Shown here in pieces: positions 23,974 to 34,940 of a DNA stretch of 64,000 nt. The notes beneath the pieces were generated by a model. That model searched no databases, was not told where the DNA came from, and was given only the letters and a program-made list of their open reading frames with translations. Numbering within the stretch: the first letter of the stretch is position 1; the number at the start of each line of letters is the position of its first letter. Made by a program: the position numbers and the translations under genes. The DNA comes from Polyporus tsugae. Its lineage: Eukaryota > Basidiomycota > Agaricomycetes > Polyporales > Polyporaceae. The stretch spans positions 682,001 through 746,000 of the forward strand of contig JAHRBS010000008.1 in NCBI GenBank assembly GCA_024305745.1. Reading direction: 5' to 3'.

Positions 23974-25349
23974 ATGTCCCAAGAGCCTACGTATACGATC
24001 GCAACGCTCCCGAGGGCCTATTCTCAATCGACGCTGAATGTCCTCCAAAGTTTCATGGATAGGTTGGGCCAGGACCTACCCGCGGATGCCGAGTCGCTCG
24101 AAGTCGCGCAACTTTCCCAGAACCTGGCTTCTCTGAAGATTGCAGAGCCTGGCATCCCTGCAGTCAGCCCACAATTGACCGCCCCCGAACTTGTCGACCC
24201 CCGTCCCCAATATCCCGCTGAAGCCATGCGCCTCGCACGAGCGCTGGCCGCCATGATCCAGCATCATTTGGTTCGTTCTATAGTGCACATTATTTGACCA
24301 AGTACCCCTCATCGCGTTCTCGATTCTCTTTAGCGCAAGAGTGCTCCAATCCACCACGAGGTCCTGCTGGACTTGAAAGTCTACCTAAGCTCTAGCTCTC
24401 TCGTTTTCAAACCCGACGGAAGGGAGAGAGCTTGTGAGCGCGGTGCGAGGGAGGTCGAGGGCAATTTCTTAACGCTTCATGACGCAGCGGCTGATAAGCC
24501 TGGTTAGAGACCACGTACCCCATGTGAGTACCGAACATGTATCGTATGGATATCCTGTCGCGATCACTGACATCCAAGTTTGTACCAGATGGACATCGGC
24601 TGCCGCTTCCTTACGGACATCATTTTGCTCCGTTTGGCCGCTGTTCTGAGCAAGGACACCCGGCGCATCTGCTTCCATACGGACTATCCGATTCGGTCGG
24701 TTCGGCTGGACGACAACCCCAGTCACAGTTTCGGAGGGGTTGTAGACTACGTCTGCGCCAATTACTCCGCCACACGTGAGTTTGAGCAGAGCCGGGAATC
24801 CGAAGGTGAAATGCTCTGTTCGCTGACGACTTACCTTTCGCATCACAGGGCAGCTGCATAACCCGGGGGATGCGTTGCCGACTCCGGGATTCCGAAAGCT
24901 CGGCTCCGCCAATATATTCGTAATGCAGTCGATCGCGGAGCTCAAGCACGGTATCCCCGAGTGCATCCTCACCACCGCATCGTGGTGTCGTCAAATCGGG
25001 TGAGTCTAGCGGGCTTCTCCGTCTCCATTCACAGACATGCTCTGACACTTGCGCCTGGCGGCAGAGGCGAAGAGGCGATGCGCGGCATTGCCACCAACGG
25101 CGAGTTCTGGATTTTCTTCGCCTACAAGCGCGGCACAGAGACAAGCTACTACGCTAGATCTGATCTGATCCAGGTGTGGGTCAACGAGGACTTGTCCAAC
25201 GTCAACGTGACACTGGGCATTCTCATCGATTGGGTGCGTGCTCGTCCTGTCTCCCGATTGCCAGTAGGATGCTGACGGCTGGGGGTCAGGTTGAGAACAC
25301 GGGGGTCTGTGATGCTTTCGAGTACTCCAAAACTCCATCGTACTTCTGA
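23974..25349 (+). CDS. Conserved-looking protein of unknown function
   Basis: Six exons can be joined with good splice signals. The start reads MSQEPTYTIATLPRAYSQST. Later pieces are HHEVLLDLKVYLSSSSLVF, MDIGCRFLTDIILLRLAAVL, IRSVRLDDNPSHSFGGVVDY, FVMQSIAELKHGIPECIL, GEFWIFFAYKRGTETSYY and DLIQVWVNEDLSNVNVTLGI, ending SKTPSYF. The introns after IQHHL, SAT, RQIG and DW are clear. The junction near 24500-24590 is the least certain. There is no signal peptide or membrane helix. I do not recognise the family. The alternation of hydrophobic strands and charged residues suggests a folded cytosolic domain of about 300 aa. It stands between the second hydroquinone reductase and the second MFS transporter, which may or may not be meaningful. 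Confidence 0.6.
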
Positions 25350-26483
25350 ATTCTCAGGCCCCGCCCCGCTACCGTTGTATTCCATGGCAACTTCTAGAGA
25401 TCACCTTGTGTATTTGTAACGTCCAGATAAGAGATCCTTTTCCGTCTTCATCAACAGCCGTGGTTGTCCCATCCGGACCCAAAACAGCCCACAACATGTC
25501 GAGGTGTGTTCTCGATCTATATCACCGCAATCACATGTGGACGACGCCTGCCGATAACCCCTTGTCCGGGAAGGTTACTGCCAAGCGCTCCGACGCTGAT
25601 CGCTCTTCCTTCGGTCATCTAGTACGCGGCGTCCGAGATATGACCCGCCTCGGGGAGTTTCACATGTTTTCTAGCGTGAAGCCATCGTCGTCCACGACCC
25701 TCGGCGTTGTGATGTTGTCTGCCCCTCAAGTCTTTTTTGAAATACTATGCTTCATTGAATCCGGGGCGATATTGTAGACGGTGAGTGCATTATGGGCCGC
25801 GGATATAGTGTCATTCAACTTCGCGAACTGAGGGTTACTGTTGCAGTCTAATCATACCACTAAGGGTCTCAGCCTTGAAAAGTTGGCATGCTGTGTCATG
25901 TACGCAGATGTGGGCTAGGAGAGTAACTATGTGCACGTAATACCAGGGCTGACACCGAACACTCCTACTGACAACGCCTCGATAGATAGCGCAAACCATC
26001 GTTGGGCCTCGGGTATGAGATACATCATCCAGCGTTGCTGTGCTGCGAGAAGTGCCACTCGGACGGATTTACTTCCGGTGAGGAGTGAGTACACAACCTT
26101 GTGATATCCACGTCCTTCGTTGCTCTGCTAAATCGAAGATTACCGCTAGGGCATACCGCTATGGAATTTACGTCTAAGCTGCGGTTTACTTCTGGGTTTT
26201 GGTTTGTGATGATGGCTTACTGGCCGAGGCTGGCACGCTCTGGTCGCTTCTCGTATCGGATGCCGTTGGGCCTGGCTTCCTCCGCACAACACACCAGCTT
26301 CCAAGGGCACTATAACAGGGATGCTCCTCACCTCCGCAATACTCGCCAGCTTACCCGAAGTCCCCGACCTCCGATCTGCCTGGTGAGTGCTGCAGGCAGT
26401 ACACTCGACATCATTCTCTCACCCACATCCCCCATCTACTTCCTTCTCATTCTAAGCACAGTTAATCGCAACGACTCTCCAAC
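25350..26483. other. Gene-poor region
   Basis: Open frames exist at 25406-25777 and 26101-26470, but neither resembles a family nor shows convincing splice context. The last 80 bases are pyrimidine-rich and should contain the promoter of the MFS gene that starts at 26484. Confidence 0.35.
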
Positions 26484-28552
26484 ATGGAACCGCGGACAGA
26501 TAACTGCTCAGTCAACTCCACAGTGGCACACGACAGCTACGCTCTTCAGCTCGACAACATTCGATGCCACTCCGACATCGAGAAGCCCCATGCACGCGAA
26601 GATGCCGAGGCCGTGGACGACTGTCCCGACGGTGGTCTGCGAGCATGGCTTGTCGTCCTTGGTGTACGTATGCTCCCTCCTATTCCTCTTCGGTCTTCCA
26701 CAGTGATCTGACAAGACGTTGGCAGGGATCATTAGGTCTATGCGCCACCTTCGGCTTCGTCAATGCGTGGGGTGTGCGTATCCCCCATCTCCCTCCAAGT
26801 TTTCGGGCTTGCGGCTCACTGGAAATATGCACAGATCTTCCAGGTGTACTACCAAGAGGTCATATTGAGACACATGTCTCCGTCGGACATGTATGCGCAT
26901 TCCTGCTTTACCGACTTCAATTTTGGTTTGACCCGCTTTTCACCATCTGTGCAGAGCTTGGATCGGGTCGTTGCAGGTGCGTACAGTACTTCCTCTTTTC
27001 CCTTGCCTCCCTTGACCGTCTGACACCAAGCCCAGTACGCCCTAGTCTTCATGCCAGGCCTGGCCTTCGGCAGGCTCTTCGACATGGGCTACCTTCGGCT
27101 CCCAGTCTTCGTGGCTTCCGTGCTGCTCGTCACTTGTACCTTCCTCACCGCCGAGTGCAAAGAGTTCTGGCAGTTCATCCTTTGTCAAGGGTTCGGCATC
27201 GGGGTAAGTCGTCCCTCCTCACCCCGTGCGGAAATCTTATTGATACATCCGGCCGTCACAGCTCGCTAGCGGCGCCATGTTCACTACTGCTGCGGGCGTC
27301 ATCCCGCACTGGTTCCACAAGAGATTGGGGCTCGCACTGGCGTGTTTGGCAAGTGGCTCTAGCGTTGGCGGGACCATCTTTCCTATCATCCTGAAGAATC
27401 TCATCCAGCATCAGTCGTACGTCTGTCCCTCCCCGCTTGCTGTACTCTTGCACTCAGGCTTTTCGCAGCTTCCAATGGACGCTCCGCATCACCGGCTTCA
27501 TCATGGCCGCACTTCTCGTGGTGCTGAACCTGGTGTGTTCCCATCTCCCTTGAATGACTTGCGTTTGCAGTGGCTACATGCTGACTTTCGGCCTTTTTTC
27601 AAGACTATCGCCAGGAGGCTTCCGCCGAAACCGCACCAAGGGCCCTTTGTGAACCTCGCCCTATTCAGGGACTTCACATATGCTATATATTGCCTATCGC
27701 TCCTCGTCGGCTTCTTGGGTCTCTACACCGTGAGCGATCAAAAGACTTCTGTGGTCAATAGCATGGCTGACCTGTGCGATCGATGCTGCGATGATACACA
27801 TACACAGTGCTTGACATACATCTCCCTCAGCGGCGTGCTGGCAGGGCTCGACGCGGATCTATCCTTCTACCTCCTCTCCATCGCGAACGCATGCTCACTC
27901 TTCGGTCGCATCGGCGGAGGCGTCCTAGCAGATCGCGTCGGTAAGCTTTCGCCGCTACTCCGCGCATCGGACCGTTCAAGTCCGTACTGAAGCTAAACAC
28001 CAGGCCCGATGAACGTCCTCATCCCCGGCACCCTAGCGGCGGCGGCAATGACATACGCATGGCCGTTCGCGAAGACCAAATCCTCCCTTGTGGCCGTCGC
28101 CGTCCTCTATGGGTCCGTCCGAAGTCCCGCCCCCCCCCTTTCCGCCGAGCCCGCGACTTGCTATAGCTAACAGCCGACTCGTATCGTTCCAGGATCTCCT
28201 CCGGCATCTTCGTCGCGATCGTGGCCCAGCCGGTCGTGCGCATGGGCAAGGTCACGGAGGCCGGCATGCGTACGGGCATGGCGTTCACGGTGTTGTCGCT
28301 CGGGGCCCTCGCGGGCCCTCCCATCTCCGGTGCGATCCTGGACGGCACGGCGGCGATCGAGAACGTCGGGTACTATGCAGGTGCGTCGAAATCACCACAT
28401 GTGATGCTGAGCACTCTTTTGTGGGCCCGCGGGATGGAGTCGCTGATCCACAGCGTATGTTGCGGATACTAGGTTCGGCCATGGTGGGTTCGGTATTGCT
28501 GATGGCGATCGCTCGCTATTTGCTGCTCGGCAAGTTGGTTGGGAATGCTTGA
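26484..28552 (+). CDS. MFS transporter, monocarboxylate/riboflavin-type (MCH family), copy B
   Basis: Intact paralog of 4558-6555. The order of segments is CPDGGLRAWLVVLG, GSLGLCATFGFVNAWG, IFQVYYQE, ALVFMPGLAFGRLFDMGYL, LCQGFGIG, VIPHWFHKRLGLALACL, TIARRLPPKPHQGPFV, ISLSGVLAGLDADLSFYLL, RIGGGVLADRVGPMNVLIP, LSLGALAGPPISGAILDG and LLLGKLVGNA. Twelve helices are expected. Introns follow LG (GTACGT...TTGGCAG), AWG, SDI, SLQ, GFGIG, NL and others, at the same sites as in copy A. The donor after WLVVLG is normal here. Predicted plasma-membrane importer or exporter of small organic acids or related metabolites; the substrate is unknown. It lies 3.3 kb from hydroquinone reductase B, mirroring the arrangement of the A copies. 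Confidence 0.85.
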
Positions 28553-29252
28553 GCCTCTATCTTTCTTTCTCATAACTTTAACGGGGGTGCCTGCTTTGAA
28601 GTTCCCGGCAGTATGAAGCTCCAGAGCTAGGACAGCGGACTACAGTAAACGTACCGAACACTGTTGTATGCACGTCTCCACGCCTATGCTCCATAGATCT
28701 ATAGACGTACTTTATATCGATGTACTAAATAGATGTCCATGACATATATGCATGCCAGCGCACTCAGGATGACTATGTCACTGACTACCCTTGTTCGTGT
28801 CGCCGAATAGAGTACGAGTTCAAGTTGGTCAGCCAGCGTGCGCCCCAACTCTCGGACAGCTGCTTGTAACCGCAGGTATATACGTACCGATGACCATAAG
28901 CTTAAGGGGGCAAATGGAACTGAGATTAATCCAACGTGCAGCCTGAGACCGTAGGATGCATTAACACGGTGTGGAGAAAAAACGCAAGGGTAACTTGAAT
29001 TATGAGGTATTAATCAGGTCTATCAATGCCAAATGGATACATGAACGTCGTCAAGTCCTCATACCAGCCCCCGAAAGTCGAATCATAGTGACCCAAAAAA
29101 TGTCCAGCGATAAAATGCCGCGTGAAGAGACCCAATAGTCGTGTCGTCGTCCTGGCGTGTCACTCCAAACTTCGCCGCGTCCCATCATGTCCGGTCTTCA
29201 ACGTGACGACCCACGCCGTGGACGACCAAGATCGAACAGGCCAGCACACCAT
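28553..29252. other. Intergenic region between two 3' ends
   Basis: Convergent 3' flanks of the MFS gene (plus) and the first MAG gene (minus). It is relatively AT-rich, with TATA-containing stretches near 28690-28750. No gene was recognised. Confidence 0.35.
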
Positions 29253-30606
29253 TCATATTCTCATATCGGCCAGGAAAGCCGCGCCAGCAATCGCCATCTG
29301 CAGCCCCCATGCGAAGGGTCGGGGGAACGCCTTCGCGTCGTTGCTTGCGGCATGGGCAGCCGGACGAGTGGAGGTTGGACTGGTGCGGTGAACAGAATTG
29401 GGCGCCTGGTCGTAGACGGACACTATCAGCGAGGCGCACATCAGTAAAGTAGAGGGTCACGTACAGAGGTTGGCTTCCAACGCAAAGGGACGGGGGACGT
29501 GGTGGACGACGGAGGGGCGGTCCCACTGGGGATCGCGCCCCCGATGGCGGAGACTGTCGTGCACTGCGACGTGACGGGCGGGGGGTGTGCGGGCGGCGTG
29601 ACAGGGTCGCCTTGGTGGAACACCGTACCGTTGAAGATGCCCATCGGCTACGGGCGGTCGTACATATCGTCTTTGAACGATGGAAGAGGGTGAGAGGAGA
29701 AGACGGGACGCACCTCGCCGCTCTCGCCTTTGCACGCGTCAAAGCCAGCCTGGTAGTTGCCGGGCATGTTCCAGTCGCAGCCCATGAGGTTGTAGATGTG
29801 CTGGCAAAGGTTCACGGCGTTGGGTCCGTCCTTGCATGCGCGGAGGCAGAACGCGCCCTCGGCCACGAAGCTCTAAATGCAGTAGCCGTGTGTCAGTCGA
29901 AGGACGCATATATGCGGCATAATGGGGGACAGATTGACGACGTTCATCTACTGACCGTCCATTCGTGCATTTGCTTCATCCCGTCGCCGAACGCACTCGA
30001 GAAGACCAGTCCTCCGACGGGATTGCCTGCCACACCGCCAGGTGCACCTGAGTATATGCGGAGATTGACAAGCTAGAGAAGGCGAATCGCTCACCCAAGC
30101 CGTCTTCTCCGTGGGGATCTAGCTCGCCTCCGGTATCGCCTTTAGGGACGTTTATCTTCGTCAAGTCGCCAACACCCGTGACCTGGACGTAGTCCGGGGT
30201 CTGGACGAAGTGCGCGCCGATGATGGTACCGGGCGGGATGACTCGGGAGCCGTAACCAGGCTTGAGGCACCAGGATACCACGTCGCGCTCCATGTTACCT
30301 ATATCGGATATGGGTCCAGGTTGATATGGGGCGAAGAGGCAGAAATCGTCGATTGAATTGACTGCACCCAGTCCACAGGCATGCGTAGTGAGCACCGTGG
30401 GCGTTCGCTGAGAACGGTATGGACGCACCGTACGCGTTCTGGCACCTCGCATTCTGGTCTGAAACCTTTCCGCACTGGTTGGTGCCAGTTTGATCCGGCT
30501 GCCAAGTCTTGGGAGTGGTGTCGGGAGTGAACGTCTGGCTATAAGTCTGTGCGGGCACCATGGACGCGAGGGCAAAGGAAACCACCAAGTAGGCGAAACG
30601 GAACAT
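29253..30606 (-). CDS. Secreted MAG-family glycoprotein ('macrofage activating glycoprotein'), copy 1
   Basis: Predicted secreted or cell-wall protein. The signal peptide is MFRFAYLVVSFALASMVPAQ, followed by TYSQTFTPD and a Cys-rich folded domain with TNQCG, CQNAY, SIDDFCLFAPY, VVSWCLKPGYGSRVIPPGT, GAHFVQTPDYVQVTGVGDL, GGELDPHGEDG, FCLRACKDGPNA and HIYNLMGCDWNMPG. A Pro/Ser/Thr-rich tail leads to a hydrophobic end (GLQMAIAGAAFLADMRI) that could be a GPI-anchor signal. Six exons; an intron near 29876-29958 contains GCATATATGC. The tail is shorter than in copies 2 and 3, and its last junction (PTS|APNSVH) is the least sure. The family name is from memory of basidiomycete annotations; the biological role is not established. 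Confidence 0.8.
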
Positions 30607-31063
30607 TACTGGTGGTATGTAGAGATGTAGAAATGGCGGAGAGATAGCTGTGCAGAGACGAGAGGGGGCGGGGAATGAGAAAGGATGTGCTGTTGTATTT
30701 GGTTCAAAGCAACGGTCAGCGTGAAGGGTGACCTCCCTTTCTTACTCGGATGTTGCGCCGGCCGAGCCATGAAGCAATCGCTTTACACATGGCATGCCTT
30801 TTGGCCTTCTTCAAGTCAGAGGAGATGGTCAGGGTGCAATGGAAGCAAGACGGGTAGGATGTATGGCGCAGTCATGACTGACCATCTAGTCAACGAGCGA
30901 ATACCGACACCGCACTCACAGCATCTCATCGAGCTTCTGACCTCACCTTCGCCATTGCCTTGGTCAACCTACCATATGTCCCCCCGCCAGGCGCGGTAAC
31001 CACGCAAATGCTAGAGCAGGATAGACGGCGAAGGAAAGGTGGATTGGAAGGACAGCACCGGGT
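30607..31063. other. Intergenic region upstream of MAG copy 1
   Basis: Holds the MAG copy 1 promoter (minus) and the 3' flank of NDUFS5. No other gene was recognised. Confidence 0.35.
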
Positions 31064-31654
31064 CTACTTGGAATGCGCTGCCTCTCCACGCTGTATCAGC
31101 CCTACACCGACAATTACACCGTCTGCCAGAATATCCGCTGCCTTGCGACGGTCGTGCGCCTGGTGCTCCGCCTTGCGAACGAACTCGGCCTTGACCGTCT
31201 TCGCACGCGCGATCTGCATGACAAAGGAGACGGAAGACACATCGACCGGGTATACGGGATGGATGCAGGATGGGGGAGGAAGGAAAACAGGAATGAGAGA
31301 CGAATGAGAGAGGATGAGTTAGACGGACGCACCTCCTTGGTATGGTGGAGACACTCGAGGTAGTCGTCCGCTTGCGCTGTGCACTTGCTAGGAACGTCGG
31401 TCTGAGCGTAACACTACGCACGGAACCATCGTAAGGGGAAATACTTGGGTGGAATAGACAAGGGGACGTACTTTGGAGAACTCCTGCCAGTATGCGAAGC
31501 AGCGAGGGACACCTGCGAGCAAACACCACATTCACACCGGAAACCGATTACTTTTGCGTTCAAGCATACCTCCGTGGTAACCAAACCCTGACTGCGGGAT
31601 GCAAACACGTTCAGTACGATCTTAGTATCCCAGAGGAACAACACTTACAGCCAT
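31064..31654 (-). CDS. NADH:ubiquinone oxidoreductase 15 kDa subunit (NDUFS5-like)
   Basis: Accessory subunit of mitochondrial complex I, located on the intermembrane-space side and imported by the Mia40 disulfide relay. Five exons give 99 aa. The first exon is only ATG GCT, the second only 22 bases (SGFGYHGG). The core reads CFAYWQEFSKC...CTAQADDYLECLHHTKE and carries a perfect twin CX9C motif: Cys14-Cys24 and Cys34-Cys44, separated by nine residues. It is followed by a basic helix (EFVRKAEHQAHDRRKAADIL) and the end GEAAHSK. The Cys spacing and the ECLHHTKE sequence are diagnostic for NDUFS5. Splice sites are all GT...AG (for example GTAAGT...CCGCAG after ATGGCT). It is transcribed divergently from GET5 with 267 bases between start codons. 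Confidence 0.9.
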
Positions 31655-31921
31655 TACTCAGAGTAATATCAGGTTGAATAGTCGAGGTCGTTGTGAGAGT
31701 CGGCGACCAGCACTCTCGCTGCGTGACCCCAGTCATCTGTGACTGGAGGCACGTGCATCCGAATGCGGGCGCTAGGTCCACGCGTCATTGGCGCTTAGTC
31801 CCCGTAGCCGCACACTGCCACAGCGGAGGCTGTTCGCGAACCGCATCGTCGAGCTCGCCACGACCCTCCCTCGTTCTATCCCTCTCACACCCAACAACAC
31901 GTATCCAAACCCATCGCGACC
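31655..31921. promoter_or_regulatory. Shared promoter region of NDUFS5 and GET5
   Basis: These 267 bases separate two divergent start codons. They contain no coding frame and no TATA box that I can see. A TCCCTCGTTCTATCCCTCTCAC pyrimidine-rich tract lies near 31865-31890, just before GET5. Confidence 0.5.
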
Positions 31922-33225
31922 ATGGCGGAACAAGCTGAACTTGCCTTCATCAAGTCTTTTGTGAACGTGCTCGGCGCACAGCCTGTCGTATACCCGAACG
32001 ACTACCAGCAAGCCCCGGAGAACGAGCTGAGGAAGGTCCCTGTCCTGCCTGTGAGTGCATATCCTCGTCTCTGCGCTTCGTGATGGTTCCTTGGGCATGA
32101 CAGGAAAGGATGGGTTCTAATGTGGTTTGTATGACGCGGTTGATCCGTGTAGATCGACGTCCCGCCACCCCCAGATCGGCATGATTCTGTGTCTGCACCG
32201 ATAGGTACGTGTACCACGACCCCTTTCGGCGTGCATTTTATCGCGCGAAGTATTGTCACGCATCTATTGACGACTTGCCGCATATACTTTCTTCAGGATT
32301 TGTCAGCGTGACGTTCAAGTCGACGAAGCCCGTCCAGTCCTACACGCTCTCCGTGCAGCCGACCGACACAGTCGCGCAGATCAAGGCGCTGCTCGCGGAC
32401 ACGCCAGGCGCACCTCCTGCGGACGCGCAGCGTCTCCTGCTAAAGGGCAAGGCCCTGGCGGACGCGAAGCTCCTCCAGGAGTACGCTGTCAAGGATGGCG
32501 ACACCATCAACCTCATGGTCAAGCCCGGCTTCGATTGGGACCCGTCCAAGGTGTCTGCTCCAACGCCAGTTTCGGAGGTTGAAGCGAAGAGCGAGAACAC
32601 GACGCTACTGCCGACCCCGCAGCCGACGAGAACAAGGGGTCACGGGCGGATACCGTCGGTTGTGCTTTCGCCATCGCCCTCGCTGACCCCGAGCCCCGGG
32701 GAGGTGTTGGTAGATATCCCGCTGGTGTTGGACGCTTCTGTAATTCCGGCCCCGCCTTCGTCAGTCTCTGATACGCCATATCATACGACAATATCAAAAC
32801 CGGAGTTCTGGGAGAAGCTATATGCGTTCCTCAAGTGAGTGTTCCTTTCCTTTGGTCAGCCCCTTCGTCGTTTCTTCCTTATTCTTATTCTCCTCCACAC
32901 CCGCCCTTATTGCCGCATTATCTTCTTTTCCTCTTGCCCTTTCTGTCCCACTCCTCACCCGTACGAGACATTTTTGCCCACTTTTTTTTTTGGGGGGGAA
33001 CCCCTGACGCTTGTCATCGAGTTATGGCTACATGGAAACGGTAGGTGGCAAGAACGACACTCACGTCCGCTTTCCCCTCTTTCCTACAGGGCGGAGTTCC
33101 CCACCCAAACAGACGCGGTAACGGCTTGGGAAGACTTCTTGCGCGCGAGCAAAGGTATTCTCTCCGTCAGCGAAATCGCCAAAATCCGTGACGCGGTTGG
33201 CGTTATGGGTATGGCCGGCACCTAG
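31922..33225 (+). CDS. GET5: GET5/MDY2-like ubiquitin-domain protein
   Basis: Predicted cytosolic partner of Get4 and Sgt2 in delivery of tail-anchored proteins to the ER. Residues 1-43 (MAEQAELAFIKSFVNVLGAQ...) form the Get4-binding N-terminal helix region typical of Get5. A ubiquitin-like domain follows (SVTFKSTKPVQSYTLSVQPT, IKALLADTPGAPPADAQRLL, LKGKALADAKLLQEYAVKDG, INLMVKPGF). After a Pro/Ser-rich linker, the C-terminal homodimerisation region reads KPEFWEKLYAFLK, then AEFPTQTDAVTAWEDFLRAS to the end MGMAGT. Introns follow VLP (GTGAGT...GTGTAG), SAPI (GTACGT...CTTCAG) and AFLK; the last contains a long T run followed by a G run near 32980. Domain order and length fit GET5 well. Confidence 0.85.
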
Positions 33226-34940
33226 ACGGACTTCGACCTGCCGCCGCACCCCCCTCCCTACGTCCCTCCCCACATTGCACCCGGCATATATCCAACTCCA
33301 GCACCTCTACTTTCCCTACCTTCCTTCTTGCGCGCGGGGTCTAGTTCCTCCTCCCTAATTATCTTTCTGGTGGGTCGCGCGACCTGAGATCAAGAACAAA
33401 CGCGTACATTCCCCCAGAGGGTCATGTGGTTTGCATTGGTCGAATTACGGTTAGCTCTCGCCAACAACTCGCCAATTATACGAGCGCGCTGGGCGTGGGT
33501 GGTGGGACGTGGGTATTGTGGCGATCCATGGTGGGATGCTATGCTGTTGGGAAGGCTTCTGTGTGGGATCCAGGTATATATTTAGGGAAGGGGTTGGGAC
33601 GATGGTTAAGTCATAGCCTTTCCAGGGTTTCTTTTTTCGATGCGGGGTATTTTGATGAGTTGCTCTGGGACCTATTACGGTCGCGGTAATCATGATTCAT
33701 GAAGCACTTGTGCAATGGAACAGTTGGGTCTGTAATTCCTTAAGCTTCCTAGGCCTGTTCTGGGTCCAAGTGGCTTGTGGAGCTCTGAAATTGAATGGTC
33801 TGGCCAATGTTCCGGCCGGCATTGTCAGTCAGCTGGGGAGGACGAATTCGAAACACGAATGGGGTGAGCACCCTAGACCACCCTAGACAGCAGTCCTACA
33901 TTCTCAGGCTATGTGGTGTACATGTACACACCAGCCCCTTCCGTTCGCTCTTTCCCTCCCTTGAGGCACGCGCATAAGAATACACAGCCGCATCCCAGTC
34001 TTCTTCAAGCTGGAGTCCACAGTTCGCGGCGCTACCTGTTATTACTATCATCCTGGGCACGACCCGGCTCGTACACTGCCCTCCTCCATGGGAATGTGGA
34101 GCCTATTGCAATGTTTGAACAATTACCTATGTACGTTGAGTTTCAAGAGTCCAGGTTGGTTAGTGTGGTTGACGGAATCGGCTTAGTGGCTTAGGGCTGG
34201 TACATAGTTGGTCCTCGCGATTATGAGTATCGATCGAGCTAGCGGGAGAGCCATGATCCCAGCCACACAGCTGCCATCTTCTTCTTTTAAGCTTCGCATT
34301 GATCGAAGGCCTGGTGGCCAAGATTGCGAACACTCCGGTCCCCATAAGTACCCCAAGGGCCCAAGGTCAGGTTGAGTAGAGTTGACTGTTGGGACCAGAG
34401 GGAGGTGATCCCAAGTTGGGGACGGGACGCAGTATCTTCTGGTCCCACCTTATCATAAGGTGCGGCGGAAACTAGTGACAGTGGGCGCGCGGGACACAGG
34501 CTCGAGGCGTCCGAGTTGGGGCTGCTCAGATGCCGGGAACCAAACAATTTGGCTGACGGGACATTCCCTGTCCTACATAAGTAGGTCCGTGACTGTATGG
34601 GGCCCGGGAGGCTTGGCGTGATGCTCGGCGTAATGGGACCCGGGGAGTGTAGGCGAACGTACCTGTCCACATGATGACTTCATTCCATCCCCTGCTTCTG
34701 CTTCCCTTCGACATACTTATGCGAGATGATGACAATTGAACGTGAACGGCGGACGAGAGGTGCGCCAGTTACCGAAGCCAGCGTTGATATAAATCATCTC
34801 CCACTTGGTTACTGGGTGCCTTCTCTCCTCCACCGACCTACGACTACTTACGGCCTCCGCGGACGTCCCTCTGTGCCAGCCTCGCCTTCACTGCGGCCGA
34901 CTATCTCTGTCCTGCCAGTGTCCGCGCCCGTGCTGCTACC
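33226..34940. other. Gene-poor region
   Basis: No gene recognised in 1.7 kb. It contains the GET5 3' flank and the OPT promoter with a TATAAAT box at 34788-34794. Short open frames occur, but none has family resemblance. Confidence 0.35.
34788..34794 (+). promoter_or_regulatory. TATA-like box of the OPT transporter
   Basis: TATAAAT, 153 bases upstream of the ATG at 34941. The leader after it is pyrimidine-rich. The position is plausible but unproven. Confidence 0.35.
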
